A stretch of 64,000 bases of DNA. It comes from Acidimicrobiales bacterium. Its GTDB lineage: Bacteria > Actinomycetota > Acidimicrobiia > Acidimicrobiales > Aldehydirespiratoraceae. Below the pieces are notes generated by a model. That model saw nothing but the letters and a program-made list of their open reading frames with translations. It made no database searches and was not told the origin of the DNA. The first letter of the stretch is position 1, and every line of letters begins with the position of its first letter. Of this stretch, positions 24,136 through 32,239 are shown in pieces. Where the stretch lies: positions 124,001 through 188,000 of the forward strand of contig JAWPML010000001.1 in the NCBI GenBank assembly GCA_033344915.1, read 5' to 3'. Position numbers and translations under genes: made by a program.

Positions 24136-24806
24136 GCGGCGAGCGGGCGCAGTGTGAGCAGCTGCTTGAAATCGGGCTCGGACTGTGCGAGGGCACGCAG
24201 TTGGCAGCGGACCCGTTGGCAGATCTTGCGGACGTTCGCCGCTGTGAGGTCGTGGGTTTGGGCCACCGTCTCGGCCGGGGAGCGGTTGCCGGCGGCCTCT
24301 TCGGACAGCACGTCGAGCCACACGGCGGCATTGCGTTCCGACGTGATGCGCCCGAGGGCGTCGGTGAGGATTCGGACGCCGTCGTGGTCGGCCTCGAGCC
24401 CACGCAGCACGACCACGGCCGGCTCGCCCACGTCAGCGGTGCTTGCTCCGGACTGTTCCTGGTGGGTCAGGTCGTCGATCTCGTCGGCGAGGATGCCGAT
24501 CCGATCGAAGGCCAGGCTCGTGAGCCGGTGCCTCGCCCAAGTCCAAGGGGCAGCTCCGCCATCGGCGCGCCATCCGGGGGCGATCCTTACGAGCTCGAGG
24601 AGAGCGTCGCGCGTGATGTCGTCCAGACGATCCCGGTCGACCCAGATTCCTTTCTCCTGCAAGGTGGCGAGGATGCACCGGCGAACCGGTGTCGCCCCGA
24701 GCTCGAAGAGGTCGGCGACCGCATCGCCATCGCCGGCGACGAGTCGGGCCATGACCGACTCGATGGTCTGGGTCGTGCCCGAGTCCTCAGGCGGCATCGT
24801 TGCCAC
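24132..24806 (-). CDS. Sigma-70-like protein, paralogue of 53352-54026
   Basis: A 224-residue protein with sigma-factor layout: an N-terminal region-2-like helical part containing DGGAAPWTWARHRLTSLAFD and a C-terminal region-4-like HTH (ETVAQTHDLTAANVRKICQR and VRCQLRAL). It is the same length as the protein encoded at 53352-54026 and shares GGAAPWxWA and the SPAxTVxxxxxLxxxNVRxxCxR block. The N-terminal core lacks a clear -10-recognition motif, so it may be a sigma-like regulator and not a true sigma factor. It sits between the PemK-like gene (20-nt overlap) and the nuclease-like gene (4-nt overlap). Confidence 0.6.
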   Translation of the reverse strand: MATMPPEDSGTTQTIESVMARLVAGDGDAVADLFELGATPVRRCILATLQEKGIWVDRDRLDDITRDALLELVRIAPGWRADGGAAPWTWARHRLTSLAFDRIGILADEIDDLTHQEQSGASTADVGEPAVVVLRGLEADHDGVRILTDALGRITSERNAAVWLDVLSEEAAGNRSPAETVAQTHDLTAANVRKICQRVRCQLRALAQSEPDFKQLLTLRPLAA

Positions 24807-25155
24807 TCGCCATTGCGAACGGGAGGTCGATGCCGAGCCCGTCGGCGTCGGCCGCGGCCAGCTCGCCGCAGATCATGATGATCTCGATCTTGTCGACGGT
24901 GACAGGATGGCGGTTGATCCCCGTCGGCCGGGTCAGGCCGGCGGTGTCAAGGTCGGCGACCTCGACGTAGCTGTTGCGGAGGTCGAACCGGCGGGTGGAG
25001 GTGGTGCCCGGGAGAAGGGTGATGTCGCGGCTCTCGGTTGCGATGACGACGGCGGGCCGGGACTTCTCACCGGTGCCGTCGGCGAAGGGGATGTGGGCCC
25101 AGACCACGGTTCCCGGGAGGAGCCGACTGAGGGGCACCGGCCTCACGATGCTCAT
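24787..25155 (-). CDS. PemK/MazF-like protein
   Basis: A 122-residue protein starting at ATG 25155 behind AAGG. The order LLPGTVVWAHIPFADGTGEK, SRPAVVIATESRDITLLPGT and later beta strands is that of the PemK/MazF fold (GxVWxxxF, Kxx RPAVVI). The fold serves both as ribosome-independent mRNA interferase and in non-toxic roles. It is first in a leftward operon with a sigma-like gene and has no adjacent classical antitoxin, so a toxin role is uncertain. It is divergent from the XRE-helicase operon. Confidence 0.65.
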   Translation of the reverse strand: MSIVRPVPLSRLLPGTVVWAHIPFADGTGEKSRPAVVIATESRDITLLPGTTSTRRFDLRNSYVEVADLDTAGLTRPTGINRHPVTVDKIEIIMICGELAAADADGLGIDLPFAMASGNDAA

Positions 25156-25371
25156 CGGGACTACCTTGCGTTTCGAGTCGCCGGTCGACTGGGTGTTGTA
25201 CTTTCTACGCTTTTGCGAATATACTCGTCTCACGGCGTAACCTCCGCTGTCGATAGTTTGCCAGGAGCAGAAATTAGCAGCATTATTATCGTCTGTCAAC
25301 ACTGCCAGCATATATTTCTCGACTAGAGGAAGAATTCGTGGCCGAGACGACATCGACTAGAGGAAGAATTC
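25156..25371. promoter_or_regulatory. Divergent AT-rich promoter region
   Basis: This 216-nt region between the leftward PemK-like operon and the rightward XRE operon is strikingly AT-richer than its surroundings. TATATT at 25311-25316 could be the -10 box of the rightward operon, and an AATATACT-type element near 25210 could serve the leftward one. No convincing -35 boxes were identified. The XRE protein is the likely regulator of both directions. Confidence 0.4.
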
Positions 25372-25387
25372 GTGGCCGAGACGACAT
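25320..25387 (+). repeat. 34-bp tandem duplication of a ribosome site plus start codon
   Basis: Bases 25320-25353 are repeated exactly at 25354-25387. Each copy holds AGAGGAAGA and a GTG followed by GCCGAGACGACAT. The second GTG (25372) opens the XRE gene. The first (25338) has an equally good ribosome site, but because 34 is not a multiple of three it opens a different frame of 131 codons lacking family resemblance. Confidence 0.9.
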
Positions 25388-25887
25388 CCGAGAACGGACT
25401 GGGACAGGCGATCGCCGTCCAACGAGTGCATCTGGGGATGAAGAGGAAGGACCTCGCCGACGCCTCCGACCTCAGCTATCCGTACATCAGCGAGATCGAG
25501 AACGGCGCAAAGCAACCGTCGGCGAAGGCGATGCGCAAGATCGCCGATGCTCTGCAGATGAGCGTCGCCGATCTCCACGCCCGCGCGGAGGGCTACTCGG
25601 ACGTGTCATCGACGGTCGTGCGTGCAGCAATGATGCCGCCAACCGATTCACCGATGAGCTTCGCCACGTCGGTCCCCGCGATCGACCCACCCCTTCCCGA
25701 TGGTTTGACCCAGCCGCTTGCCGCTCTGGGTGAGCGACCCGAGTGGGAAGAGTTGGCATCCGCTGTTCGTGAAGCGGTGCGAAGCGAGCTCGATCAGTGG
25801 GCGCGCGAGGAATTGCCGCAGATGGTTCGCCGCGAACTGAAGAGAGCGCTCGCTGAGATCGCGGCTCCTGGAGAAGTCCCCTCGTGA
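25372..25887 (+). CDS. XRE-family regulator
   Basis: A 171-residue protein. Residues 10-70 form an XRE HTH (AIAVQRVHLGMKRKDLADAS, DLSYPYISEIENGAKQPSAK, IADALQMSVADLHARA). The middle is low complexity, and a helical C-terminus (SELDQWAREELPQMVRRELK) could be for dimerisation or partner binding. It starts at the second copy of the duplicated ribosome site. Its stop overlaps the helicase GTG (GTGA), so regulator and helicase are coupled. It probably autoregulates the divergent promoter region. Confidence 0.8.
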   Translation: MAETTSENGLGQAIAVQRVHLGMKRKDLADASDLSYPYISEIENGAKQPSAKAMRKIADALQMSVADLHARAEGYSDVSSTVVRAAMMPPTDSPMSFATSVPAIDPPLPDGLTQPLAALGERPEWEELASAVREAVRSELDQWAREELPQMVRRELKRALAEIAAPGEVPS

Positions 25888-27908
25888 CCTCGATCACGTC
25901 GACGGGATTCGAGCTCGTCGACTGGCAGCGCGATGCCGTCGAGGCGTGGAAGAACGGATCGGGTCGCCCCCACCGAGGAACCCTCGAGATCTTTACCGGT
26001 GGTGGAAAATCGCTCGTCGCCCTGGAGTGCATCGCGGCGGCGGCAGAGATCGACCCCGACCTGAAGGTCGCGATCGTCGCCCCGACCGAAGCCCTCGCCC
26101 GCCAGTGGATCGGGGTCGTGACCCGCCACACCGACCTCCGCGACTCCGACATCGGCCTTCTCGGCGGAGGGAGCAAGGATTCGCTCGATACCCACCGCGT
26201 CCTCGTTGCCGTCCTCAACAGCGCGGCCAAGTACCTGCCCGAACAAGCGCGGGCTGCATTCCCGCTCATGCTGGTGGTCGACGAATGCCATCGCGCCGGC
26301 GCACCAACCTTCTCCAGGGTGCTCGACACCGAGGCCCCGTATCGGCTCGGCCTCTCGGCCACCCCCGACCGCGAGGAATTCGACGACGACGGCGAGCCGC
26401 TCGAGTTCGACGAGCAACTCGTCGGCCGCTTGCTGGGTCCCGTCGTGTACCGGTTCGGACTCCGCGACGCCCGCAAGGCCGGCTGGCTCCCCGACTACGA
26501 ACTCCATCACCACGGCCTGACGCTCCACCCCGCCGAGCGGGAGGAGTACGACAGGCTGAGTCGACGGGTTGATGACGCGGCTGACGATCTCCGGAATCTC
26601 GGTGGTGAGACATCCCGGGCTCGTCAACTCAGAGGGCGAGCCGACGAGCTCGGAAAGGCAGCTGGCGCCTACGTCACACTGACTGCCCAACGCAAGGACA
26701 TGCTGTACCGAGTCGCCGAACGCGGCCGGGTGGCGGGAGCCGTTGCGGCCCGCTCGCTGAAGGCCGGGCCGCGCAAGATCCTTTTCTTCCACGAGCGGGT
26801 TGACGACGCAACGGCGCTTCGCGACCAACTCGCCTGGATGCTGCCCGAGGTCGGCGTCGCTCTCGAGCATTCCCGACTGCCCGACTCAGAGCGGGTCGCA
26901 GCTCTCGAGGACTTCCGCAGCGGCGCATCCACGGTTCTCGTCTCGGTGAAGTCCCTCATCGAGGGCATCGACGTTCCCGATGCCGAAGTGGGAATCTCGG
27001 TGGCGTCGAGCTCGAGTGTGCGCCAGCGGGTGCAGTCCATCGGCCGGGTCCTGCGGCGCAGCTTCGATCCCGCAGCACCGACGAAGAAGGCCGAGATGCA
27101 CCTCCTCTACGTGTCCGACACCGTCGACGAAGTGATCTACGAGAAGGAGGATTGGGCGGACCTCACCGGTGAGGGAGCGAACCACTACTGGCTCTGGTCA
27201 CTCGATCCCGATGCCCGTCCGATCGAGCAGGGCGGACCGCCGGCGTCGCCCCGTCCGTCCGAGGACGCCGAGTGGCAGCGGCTCGGCGCGCAGATGTCGC
27301 TCGAGCCGATGGAGTGGCACGGGTCCTACGTGGGCCAGGAGTACTCCGTCGACACGCTCGGCACCGTCACCAACCGGTGGGGCGCGGTCATCGCCAATCC
27401 GCAGGGTGTTGACGAGATGGTTCGCCTCGTGAGAGGCCGCCCCGGCGGCCGGTTCCGGGTCTCTCCGATCCACCGACTCGTACTCGTGACCAGGGGCGAC
27501 GGCGAAGGCGTCGTCATGGTGGCGGGTCAACTCGCGCAGCCGTTCGAGGCGGTCGAGGATGATACTGATGCCGCTGATGTCGACGTCGACAAGTTGCAGC
27601 CCGGCGACGTCTATCCCGGCCCTGTGACGAAGGGCGGTGGTTCGTTCAAACTCCGACAGAAACGGGGTGGTGTGATCGAGCGAAAGGCGCCCGATGGCGG
27701 TCTCGAGTTCGCGCTCGTCGGCCCCGAAGGTGGCCCGCTCGCCGACAACGCGGAACGGATTCTCGACGCGTGGCGCGCAGTTCTCGGGCAGGGCGTGACG
27801 TTCCATGTGAACGAGGCGGACCATGCGTGGTACACCGAGGGAGGAGATCGGCGGTTTCTGGCAGCGGTTCCAGGGGGATTCGCATGGCCGTCGGCGGAGG
27901 AGAACTGA
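25884..27908 (+). CDS. SF2 helicase with two C-terminal copies of an unnamed repeat
   Basis: A 674-residue superfamily 2 helicase (XPB/RAD25- and type III restriction-like). Motif I is FTGGGKSLVALE (about 38), motif II LMLVVDECHRAG (about 130), motif III GLSATPDREE, and motif VI RVQSIGRVLRRS (about 386). The HKD-less C-terminus (about 475-670) holds two divergent repeats. The first is GSYVGQEYSVDT through RGRPGGRFRVSPIHRLVLVT; the second is LQPGDVYPGPVTKGGGSFKL through GQGVTFHVNEADHAW. These match the two halves of the next gene's product. Its stop overlaps that gene's ATG. It probably acts on DNA in a small defence unit with the XRE and 220-residue proteins. Confidence 0.85.
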   Translation: MTSITSTGFELVDWQRDAVEAWKNGSGRPHRGTLEIFTGGGKSLVALECIAAAAEIDPDLKVAIVAPTEALARQWIGVVTRHTDLRDSDIGLLGGGSKDSLDTHRVLVAVLNSAAKYLPEQARAAFPLMLVVDECHRAGAPTFSRVLDTEAPYRLGLSATPDREEFDDDGEPLEFDEQLVGRLLGPVVYRFGLRDARKAGWLPDYELHHHGLTLHPAEREEYDRLSRRVDDAADDLRNLGGETSRARQLRGRADELGKAAGAYVTLTAQRKDMLYRVAERGRVAGAVAARSLKAGPRKILFFHERVDDATALRDQLAWMLPEVGVALEHSRLPDSERVAALEDFRSGASTVLVSVKSLIEGIDVPDAEVGISVASSSSVRQRVQSIGRVLRRSFDPAAPTKKAEMHLLYVSDTVDEVIYEKEDWADLTGEGANHYWLWSLDPDARPIEQGGPPASPRPSEDAEWQRLGAQMSLEPMEWHGSYVGQEYSVDTLGTVTNRWGAVIANPQGVDEMVRLVRGRPGGRFRVSPIHRLVLVTRGDGEGVVMVAGQLAQPFEAVEDDTDAADVDVDKLQPGDVYPGPVTKGGGSFKLRQKRGGVIERKAPDGGLEFALVGPEGGPLADNAERILDAWRAVLGQGVTFHVNEADHAWYTEGGDRRFLAAVPGGFAWPSAEEN

Positions 27909-28570
27909 TGGCGATCGTCTACCCGGGCATGAACCCGTCCAATGTGAACAAGGACGCGAAGTACTCGATCAAGACGGGTGACGGCGATTGGGTCGTGCAC
28001 CTGCTCTATCGCGTGAGCGACCGGGAGCGGGCGCTGTTGACAACCGACCGCCACGTTGCTCTTGTCGAGATGGTCAACGCCGTCAAGACGGAAATCAACG
28101 GACAACAGGGGGGCGCCTTTTACATCAACGAGTTCAAGGACGTGGTCGTGCCGGCCGGGGGTGAGTGCTACTTCGCCGGCATCTACGAGACGCCGCTCGA
28201 GTTCGACTTCGACGGCCCGATCATCGGACCGAAAGCGCCGGAAGACCTCGAGCCCGGAGACGCATGGCTCGGACCGCACGTCGGGGTCTCCTACACGCTC
28301 ATGGCTGGCGGCAACGACATCAAGTACTTCCTGACGAGCGGACGGATCCAGCGGGAGGTCCGCCTATCCGACGAGGTCGGCGAGGCCGCCGCAGCGGATC
28401 TGGCCCGTCGCTTGGCCCGCACGAAGGGTACCCAGGGCGGTCGGATCTACATCAACGAATGCAGCGAGTTCTTCTCGCCGCCGTTGGACCCCAGCGCCGA
28501 CTACGTCTACCTCGGATCCCTTGGTGAGGACGCCTGGTTTGCTCCACCGGACGTACCGGGTCGTAAGTAG
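27908..28570 (+). CDS. Two-repeat protein sharing a domain with the helicase tail
   Basis: A 220-residue protein starting at ATG 27908, overlapping the helicase stop (TGATG). It consists of two copies of the same unit. Repeat 1 runs from YSIKTGDGDWVVHLLYRVSD to QQGGAFYINEFKDVVVPAGG (about 17-95). Repeat 2 runs from LEPGDAWLGPHVGVSYTLMA to TQGGRIYINECSEFFSPPLD (about 113-215). The hallmark is GG-x-x-Y-I-N-E with flanking beta strands. The helicase C-terminus carries two more copies. No named family is recognised. The shared domain suggests direct assembly with the helicase or a common ligand. Confidence 0.7.
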   Translation: MAIVYPGMNPSNVNKDAKYSIKTGDGDWVVHLLYRVSDRERALLTTDRHVALVEMVNAVKTEINGQQGGAFYINEFKDVVVPAGGECYFAGIYETPLEFDFDGPIIGPKAPEDLEPGDAWLGPHVGVSYTLMAGGNDIKYFLTSGRIQREVRLSDEVGEAAAADLARRLARTKGTQGGRIYINECSEFFSPPLDPSADYVYLGSLGEDAWFAPPDVPGRK

Positions 28571-28677
28571 ACGAACGAGCAACCAACCATTGGGGAACAG
28601 GACGGGCCGCAGGTTGCAGCGATTGGGCGTTGTCCGCCGAGCGTGAGGGCAGTCCGGCCGCGGAAAGCGGGTCCGCG

Positions 28678-28697
28678 TGTCACGGCAACCTGTGACA
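28678..28697. promoter_or_regulatory. Inverted repeat upstream of the SNF2-helicase operon
   Basis: TGTCAC (28678-28683) and GTGACA (28692-28697) form a perfect dyad with an 8-nt spacer, 45 nt before the helicase ATG at 28742. A second short dyad, GGGGC...GCCCC, lies closer to the start. This 171-nt gap holds no gene and is the likely promoter of the helicase-methyltransferase-ATPase operon. The dyad is a candidate operator. Confidence 0.4.
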
Positions 28698-28741
28698 GAG
28701 TGCGTGACTAGCGGGGCGAGGAGGCCCCTGAATCGACCCGT

Positions 28742-31700
28742 ATGAGTATCGACTTCCCCGACATCACCAACGGTACGCGACTCACGGGCGTCGTCGCGGG
28801 CGGACCGGCGACGGTCATCGCCTTCGAACTCTCCGGCGACCAATCAGGCACACTGACGTACGAGGCTGCAGATGGCAGCCTCGGCCGACGCATCCTCCTG
28901 GCAGCCGACCTCGAGGGCATCTCGATGGCGTCCGATTGCCGTTGGACGTTCGATGCCGACGGCGCGATGTTCCGGCTCGCATCTGAAGCGCGCCGGATGA
29001 AGAATGCCCACCTCTCCGACCCCTTCGCCGCGGTCGACACCTCGGCAATCGAGCCCTATCCGCACCAGATCGAGGCGGTCTACGAGAAGTTCCTCAACCA
29101 ACGACCGCTGCGGTATCTCCTCGCCGACGACCCCGGTGCCGGCAAGACGATCATGTCTGGCCTACTCATCCGCGAGCTCATGATCCGCGGCGACGTGGCT
29201 CGGTGCCTCATCGTTGCCCCGGGCAGCCTCGTCGAACAGTGGCAGGACGAACTGTGGGAGAAGTTCGGTCTGAGTTTCGACCTCATGTCGCGGGCGGCCG
29301 TCGAGGAAGCGCGCACCGGCAATCCGTTCATCGAGAAGCAGCTGCTCGTTGCCAGAGTCGATCAGCTGGCCCGATCCGAGGAGCTCACCGCAAAGCTCGA
29401 ACAGTCGGAGTGGGATCTCGTCATTGTCGATGAGGCCCACAAGATGTCGGCCCACCAATACGGCAACGAACTACGCAAGACGAAGCGATTTGAACTGGGC
29501 GAGGTGCTCCGGGAACGCACGCGGCACTTCCTGCTACTGACCGCCACCCCCCACAACGGAAAGAACGAGGACTTCCTTGCCTTCATGACCCTGCTCGACC
29601 CCGAGCGGTTCGGCGGGCGGCTTCGTGGCGGCGAATTGCCCGACACGTCCGACGTCATGCGGCGCTACGTGAAGGAGAACCTGCGCACTTTCGACGGCGA
29701 GTTGATCTTTCCGCCTCGTCAGGCGGAGTCGTTGAAATTCGAGCTGTCGCCGATTGAGCATCAGCTGTACGAGTCCGTGACCGACTACGTGCGTCACGGA
29801 ATGAACAAAGCCGCCGAGATGCGCGATGGTGCTGACAAGCGCCGCGGCGTCATCGTCGGCTTCGCCCTCGCGGGTCTGCAACGGCGCCTCGCGAGCTCGC
29901 CCGCCGCGATCTACCACTCGCTGCGCCGGCGAACCGAGCGCCTACGCGCCCAGGCCGACGAGCTCCGCCGACTCGCAGCGGGAGGCAAGCCTGTGCCGAT
30001 CGCGGACCTCCCGAAGGGCGTGAAGATCGCCGACCTGGAGGATTTCGACTTCGATGCCTTCGACGACGAGGAACTCGAAGAATTGGAGGATGCCGTGATC
30101 GACGCGGCCGCCGCCGCGACGACCGCTGCCGATCTCGAAGCCGAGTTGGTCGAACTGGCCGAGCTCGTCAAGTTGGCCGACGAAGTGCGGGCCAGCAACG
30201 TCGACACCAAGTGGATTCAGCTCCGGACCGTCCTTCGGTCTCCCGAGTTCCAGAGCGACACCGATCCCCGGAAGCTGATCGTGTTCTCGGAGCACAAGGA
30301 CACGTTGACCTACTTGGAGCAGCGCATTAGCGACGAGCTCGGCCGGCCGGAGGCCGTCGAGACGATTCACGGCGGAGTGAAGCGCGAGGAGCGCCGTGCC
30401 ATCCAGGAACGATTCCGGGTCGACCCTCGGGTTCGCGTGCTCGTGGCCACCGATGCTGCTGGGGAGGGCGTCAACCTCCAGGTCGCCAACCTGATGGTCA
30501 ATTACGACCTCCCTTGGAACCCCAATCGGATCGAGCAGCGGTTCGGTCGGATCCACCGGATCGGGCAGAAGCGCCGCTGCCACCTCTGGAACCTCGTGGC
30601 CCACAAGACCCGAGAGGGTCAGGTGTTCGACCGGCTCTTCGAGAAGATCGAGCAGCAGCGGCAGGTCTACGGCGATCAGGTCTACGACGTGCTCGGCGAC
30701 TCGATGATCAACATCCAGCTCCAGGATCTGTTGATCCGGGCGATCCAGTCCGACGACGAGCCAGCGGATCAGCTGTTCACCACCGACGTGATCGAGCAGG
30801 AGATCGGCAAGCAGCTCGAAGAGGTCTTGAAGGAGCGGGCGCTCGTGGCCGGGCTCGGCGCGCCCGCCGCGTCCGACGACATCCGCGATCTGATGGAGCG
30901 AGCAAAGGCCCGAAAGCTCCAGCCGTGGTTCGTGGAGTCGTTCTTCTCGGCCGGCTTGGAGCTGTTCGGCGGACGGATGGCGCGCCGAGAGGCCGGCCGC
31001 TACGAGGTGACCCGGGTCCCCGCGAAGATCCGCGCACAGGCCGACCCCGCCCATGGCATCGTGCACGACCGCTACCACCGGGTCACGTTCGACAAGAACC
31101 ACGTCGATGCGGCAGGCAGCGACAAAGCGATTCTCATCTCGCCCGGCAACCCGCTGCTTACCGCGGTGGTGGACAAGGTCTTGGCCGACCATGGCGGAAC
31201 ACTGCAGGCGGGGGCCACGCTGATTGACCCGGTTGACGCGTCGCTGGAACCTCGTCTGCTGGTCTACCTCGATCACGCGATCACCGACGGTCGCATCGTC
31301 AACGGACAGCGCCAGGTGGTGTCGAGACGGTTCCAGTACGTGGAGATCGATGCCGCCGGCCAGGTGACCGACCCGGGGGCCGAGCCCTACCTGGAGTACG
31401 TCCCGATCTCCGAGGAGCAGGTGCCGCTGCTCGAGAAGATCGACTCGGCGTGGGCCGACACCGCAGCCGAAGATGCCGCCCAACGTTGGGCGGTCGACAA
31501 CCTCGCCGGCCCCCATTTTCGGGAGATGGAAGCGATCACCAAGGCCAGGGTCGACAAGGTGCGACTCGCGGTCGACGAGCGCCTCGTCGCCGAGATCCGC
31601 CACTGGGACATGCGGGTCGAGGAGATCAAGCGTGAAGAACTCGCCGGCAAGCGACCGAAGATCAGTTCTGGCCGTGCCCGCCAACGCGCCGAAGACCTTG

Positions 31701-32239
31701 AGGCACGAAAGGCCCGACGGCGGCTCGAGCTCGATCTCGAAGCCGACATCGCCAACGCGCCACCCCGCATCGTGGGCGCGGCGCTCGTGATCCCGCAAGG
31801 TCTCCTCGATTCCCTCACCGGAGCCGAGACTGAGCTCCCGGCCAAGCCCGACACGGAGCGGACCGATCGCATCGCCGTTGCCGCCGTGATGGACGCCGAG
31901 CGAGCTCTGGGACGCGTCCCCGAGGAACAGGCGCACAACAACCCGGGATTCGACATCGAGTCGCTCGACCCGGCCACCGGTGTCCGCTACTGCATCGAGG
32001 TGAAGGGCCATCTGCCCGAGACCACCGAGATCAAGGTGAGTAACCGCCAGGTCAACCTCTCGAAGACGATTCCCGACCGGTGGCGGCTGGCCGTTGTGAG
32101 CGTTTCGCGTGATGACGATGCTGATGCCGTCGTTCGCTACCTCGTCAATCCCTTCCAGGAGACTCGACTCCACTTTGCTCAGCCCCACGTGCCGCTCACC
32201 GTGGCATCCCTTCTCGAACGCGCCGGAGACCCCGTATGA
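28742..32239 (+). CDS. SNF2-type helicase with DUF3883-like C-terminus
   Basis: A 1165-residue SNF2-family ATPase. Motif I is LADDPGAGKTIMSG (about 128), motif II LVIVDEAHKM (about 226), motif III LLTATPHNGK and motif VI QRFGRIHRIGQ (about 598). Accessory helices interrupt the C-terminal lobe. The last 100 residues (NNPGFDIESLDPATGVRYCI, EVKGH) look like a DUF3883 domain, a PD-(D/E)XK-like fold with D-x-E-V-K. The same helicase-DUF3883 layout precedes DUF1156 methyltransferases in class 1 DISARM (DrmD) and in DUF499-containing defence loci. Its stop overlaps the methyltransferase ATG by 4 nt. It probably translocates on foreign DNA for the operon. Confidence 0.9.
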   Translation: MSIDFPDITNGTRLTGVVAGGPATVIAFELSGDQSGTLTYEAADGSLGRRILLAADLEGISMASDCRWTFDADGAMFRLASEARRMKNAHLSDPFAAVDTSAIEPYPHQIEAVYEKFLNQRPLRYLLADDPGAGKTIMSGLLIRELMIRGDVARCLIVAPGSLVEQWQDELWEKFGLSFDLMSRAAVEEARTGNPFIEKQLLVARVDQLARSEELTAKLEQSEWDLVIVDEAHKMSAHQYGNELRKTKRFELGEVLRERTRHFLLLTATPHNGKNEDFLAFMTLLDPERFGGRLRGGELPDTSDVMRRYVKENLRTFDGELIFPPRQAESLKFELSPIEHQLYESVTDYVRHGMNKAAEMRDGADKRRGVIVGFALAGLQRRLASSPAAIYHSLRRRTERLRAQADELRRLAAGGKPVPIADLPKGVKIADLEDFDFDAFDDEELEELEDAVIDAAAAATTAADLEAELVELAELVKLADEVRASNVDTKWIQLRTVLRSPEFQSDTDPRKLIVFSEHKDTLTYLEQRISDELGRPEAVETIHGGVKREERRAIQERFRVDPRVRVLVATDAAGEGVNLQVANLMVNYDLPWNPNRIEQRFGRIHRIGQKRRCHLWNLVAHKTREGQVFDRLFEKIEQQRQVYGDQVYDVLGDSMINIQLQDLLIRAIQSDDEPADQLFTTDVIEQEIGKQLEEVLKERALVAGLGAPAASDDIRDLMERAKARKLQPWFVESFFSAGLELFGGRMARREAGRYEVTRVPAKIRAQADPAHGIVHDRYHRVTFDKNHVDAAGSDKAILISPGNPLLTAVVDKVLADHGGTLQAGATLIDPVDASLEPRLLVYLDHAITDGRIVNGQRQVVSRRFQYVEIDAAGQVTDPGAEPYLEYVPISEEQVPLLEKIDSAWADTAAEDAAQRWAVDNLAGPHFREMEAITKARVDKVRLAVDERLVAEIRHWDMRVEEIKREELAGKRPKISSGRARQRAEDLEARKARRRLELDLEADIANAPPRIVGAALVIPQGLLDSLTGAETELPAKPDTERTDRIAVAAVMDAERALGRVPEEQAHNNPGFDIESLDPATGVRYCIEVKGHLPETTEIKVSNRQVNLSKTIPDRWRLAVVSVSRDDDADAVVRYLVNPFQETRLHFAQPHVPLTVASLLERAGDPV

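Noticed and set aside
25338-25733. 131-codon frame from the first copy of the duplicated start
   Set aside because: Highly Arg-rich product without motifs, overlapping the XRE gene in a different frame; treated as a decoy start and not as a gene.
29942-32188. 748-codon open frame antisense to the SNF2-type helicase gene
   Set aside because: It mirrors the codon phase of a clear helicase gene in GC-rich DNA, is His/Gly/Val-rich without domain motifs, and has no ribosome site. The same applies to the long antisense frames at 33208-35031, 35432-36976, 37238-38152 and 45881-47428.
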